A stretch of DNA of 64,000 nt. Source: Larix kaempferi (taxonomy: Eukaryota > Streptophyta > Pinopsida > Pinales > Pinaceae). The notes beneath the pieces are model-generated. The model did no database searches. It was not told where the DNA came from and saw only the letters and a list, made by a program, of their open reading frames with translations. Below are positions 63,500 through 64,000 of the stretch, in pieces. The stretch covers positions 54,304,501 to 54,368,500 of the forward strand of contig BSBM01000001.1 in NCBI GenBank assembly GCA_027924585.1. The letters run 5' to 3'. Numbering within the stretch: position 1 is the stretch's first letter; the number at the start of each line of letters is the position of its first letter. The translations under genes and the position numbers were made by a program.

Positions 63500-64000
63500 C
63501 CTGATCCACGGCCATAGAGTATCAACCTGATACTCACCATACATCATCTTGATGTACACATGATCATCCTGATCATCATCACTGCAACATCCTACTGCAT
63601 ATCATCTGGAGCAACATCCTGAAGCTCGTCATCCATGATCATCCTGATCATACAATGCATCTACCTGATGCATACCAAGTATCTACCTGATACATATCAT
63701 CATACATGATCCACCTGATCATACAATGTATCCACCTGATACATATATAGATACATGATCCACCTGATCATACATGATACATATCAACATACATGATCTA
63801 CCTGATCATACAATGTATCCACCTGATACATATACAGATACATGGTCCAAGCATCCAACATGATGCATATACAAAATACATACAAATGATCCAACCGATC
63901 ATATCCAGCATCCAACATGATGCGTAGATACATAAATGATCCAACTGATCATATCCAACATCCAACATGATGCATACATACATATACATATAAATGATCC
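63500..64000. repeat. Tandem repeat array 2 in the copia 3' region
   Basis: Short imperfect repeats of ACATGATCCACCTGATCATAC and AATGTATCCACCTGATACATA run to the window end. TGATCA and GTATC palindromes are frequent. Confidence 0.7.

Larger units (their letters stand above)
62105..64000 (-). mobile_element. Copia-type LTR element, 3' end only (continues beyond window)
   Basis: A 646-bp LTR (62105-62750, TGTTAAATT to TACATCAACA on +) followed by a purine tract (TTAAGAGGGAG on -, 62751-62761) marks the 3' end of a - strand element. The remainder to the window end is non-coding and repetitive. It interrupts pol of element D. Outer target bases are AAGAA (62100-62104). Confidence 0.75.

Noticed and set aside
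1-64000. tRNA, rRNA or organellar genes
   Set aside because: No cloverleaf-like sequence, rRNA signature or plastid/mitochondrial gene was recognised; tRNA-related matches are only primer binding sites.

Overview
The window looks like gene-poor, repeat-packed nuclear DNA of a seed plant. One ordinary host gene is recognisable: a four-exon universal stress protein (USP) gene at 32156-32993 on +. Almost everything else that can be named is a transposable element or a tandem repeat: Ty3/gypsy chromovirus, Ty3 Tat-like, Ty1/copia, a gag-only LTR element, L1-type LINE and SINE. Introns with GT/AG borders, initiator-Met tRNA primer sites, a chromodomain integrase and a plant-type LINE RNase H exclude bacteria. 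A very large gymnosperm (conifer-like) genome fits the deep nesting, old LTRs and coiled-coil accessory ORFs, but that is inference; no species marker was seen.

Layout. 1-392: C-terminal end of an acidic/lysine-rich ORF. 430-1644: solo LTR. 1650-9150: AT-rich, mostly unidentified. 9152-10852: decayed coding pieces, an RNase H pseudogene with a foldback, a minisatellite and a CACTA-like terminus. 10865-12056: repeat R1, second copy at 30160-31640. 12193-12436: SINE with a 28-bp target duplication. 13481-14588: unknown ORF split by a 660-bp 5'-truncated LINE with a 16-bp target duplication. 15845-26173: chromovirus on -, two 874-bp LTRs and target duplication AGATG; its reverse transcriptase/RNase H section is absent and a 5.8-kb foreign block with + strand accessory ORFs sits there. 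26179-32027: AT-rich DNA with three recent tandem duplications, an LTR-like copy and R1 copy 2. 32028-33592: USP gene and downstream minisatellite. 34874-about 40000: L1-type LINE on -.

40007-64000 is a stack of LTR elements. Element B (40007 to about 51220, -) is Tat-like: gag, protease, RT, RNase H, integrase, an extra RNase H after integrase, and on the opposite strand a TATA-driven, apparently spliced gene. It seems to lie inside the LINE. Element C (51939-55890, -) retains an LTR, a sense accessory ORF and an integrase C-terminus. Element D (55892 to beyond the window, +) interrupts the integrase of C; D is itself cut by a complete gag-only LTR element (56759-59957, target duplication CCCAT) and by a copia-type element (62105 to the window end).

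The recurrent theme is long accessory ORFs, plant-mobile-domain-like and/or coiled-coil, carried by LTR elements, in at least one case antisense to gag-pol with its own promoter and an intron. These are the strongest candidates for unusual biology. Nearly all gag-pol genes carry stops, frameshifts or lost catalytic residues, so the elements here look inactive.
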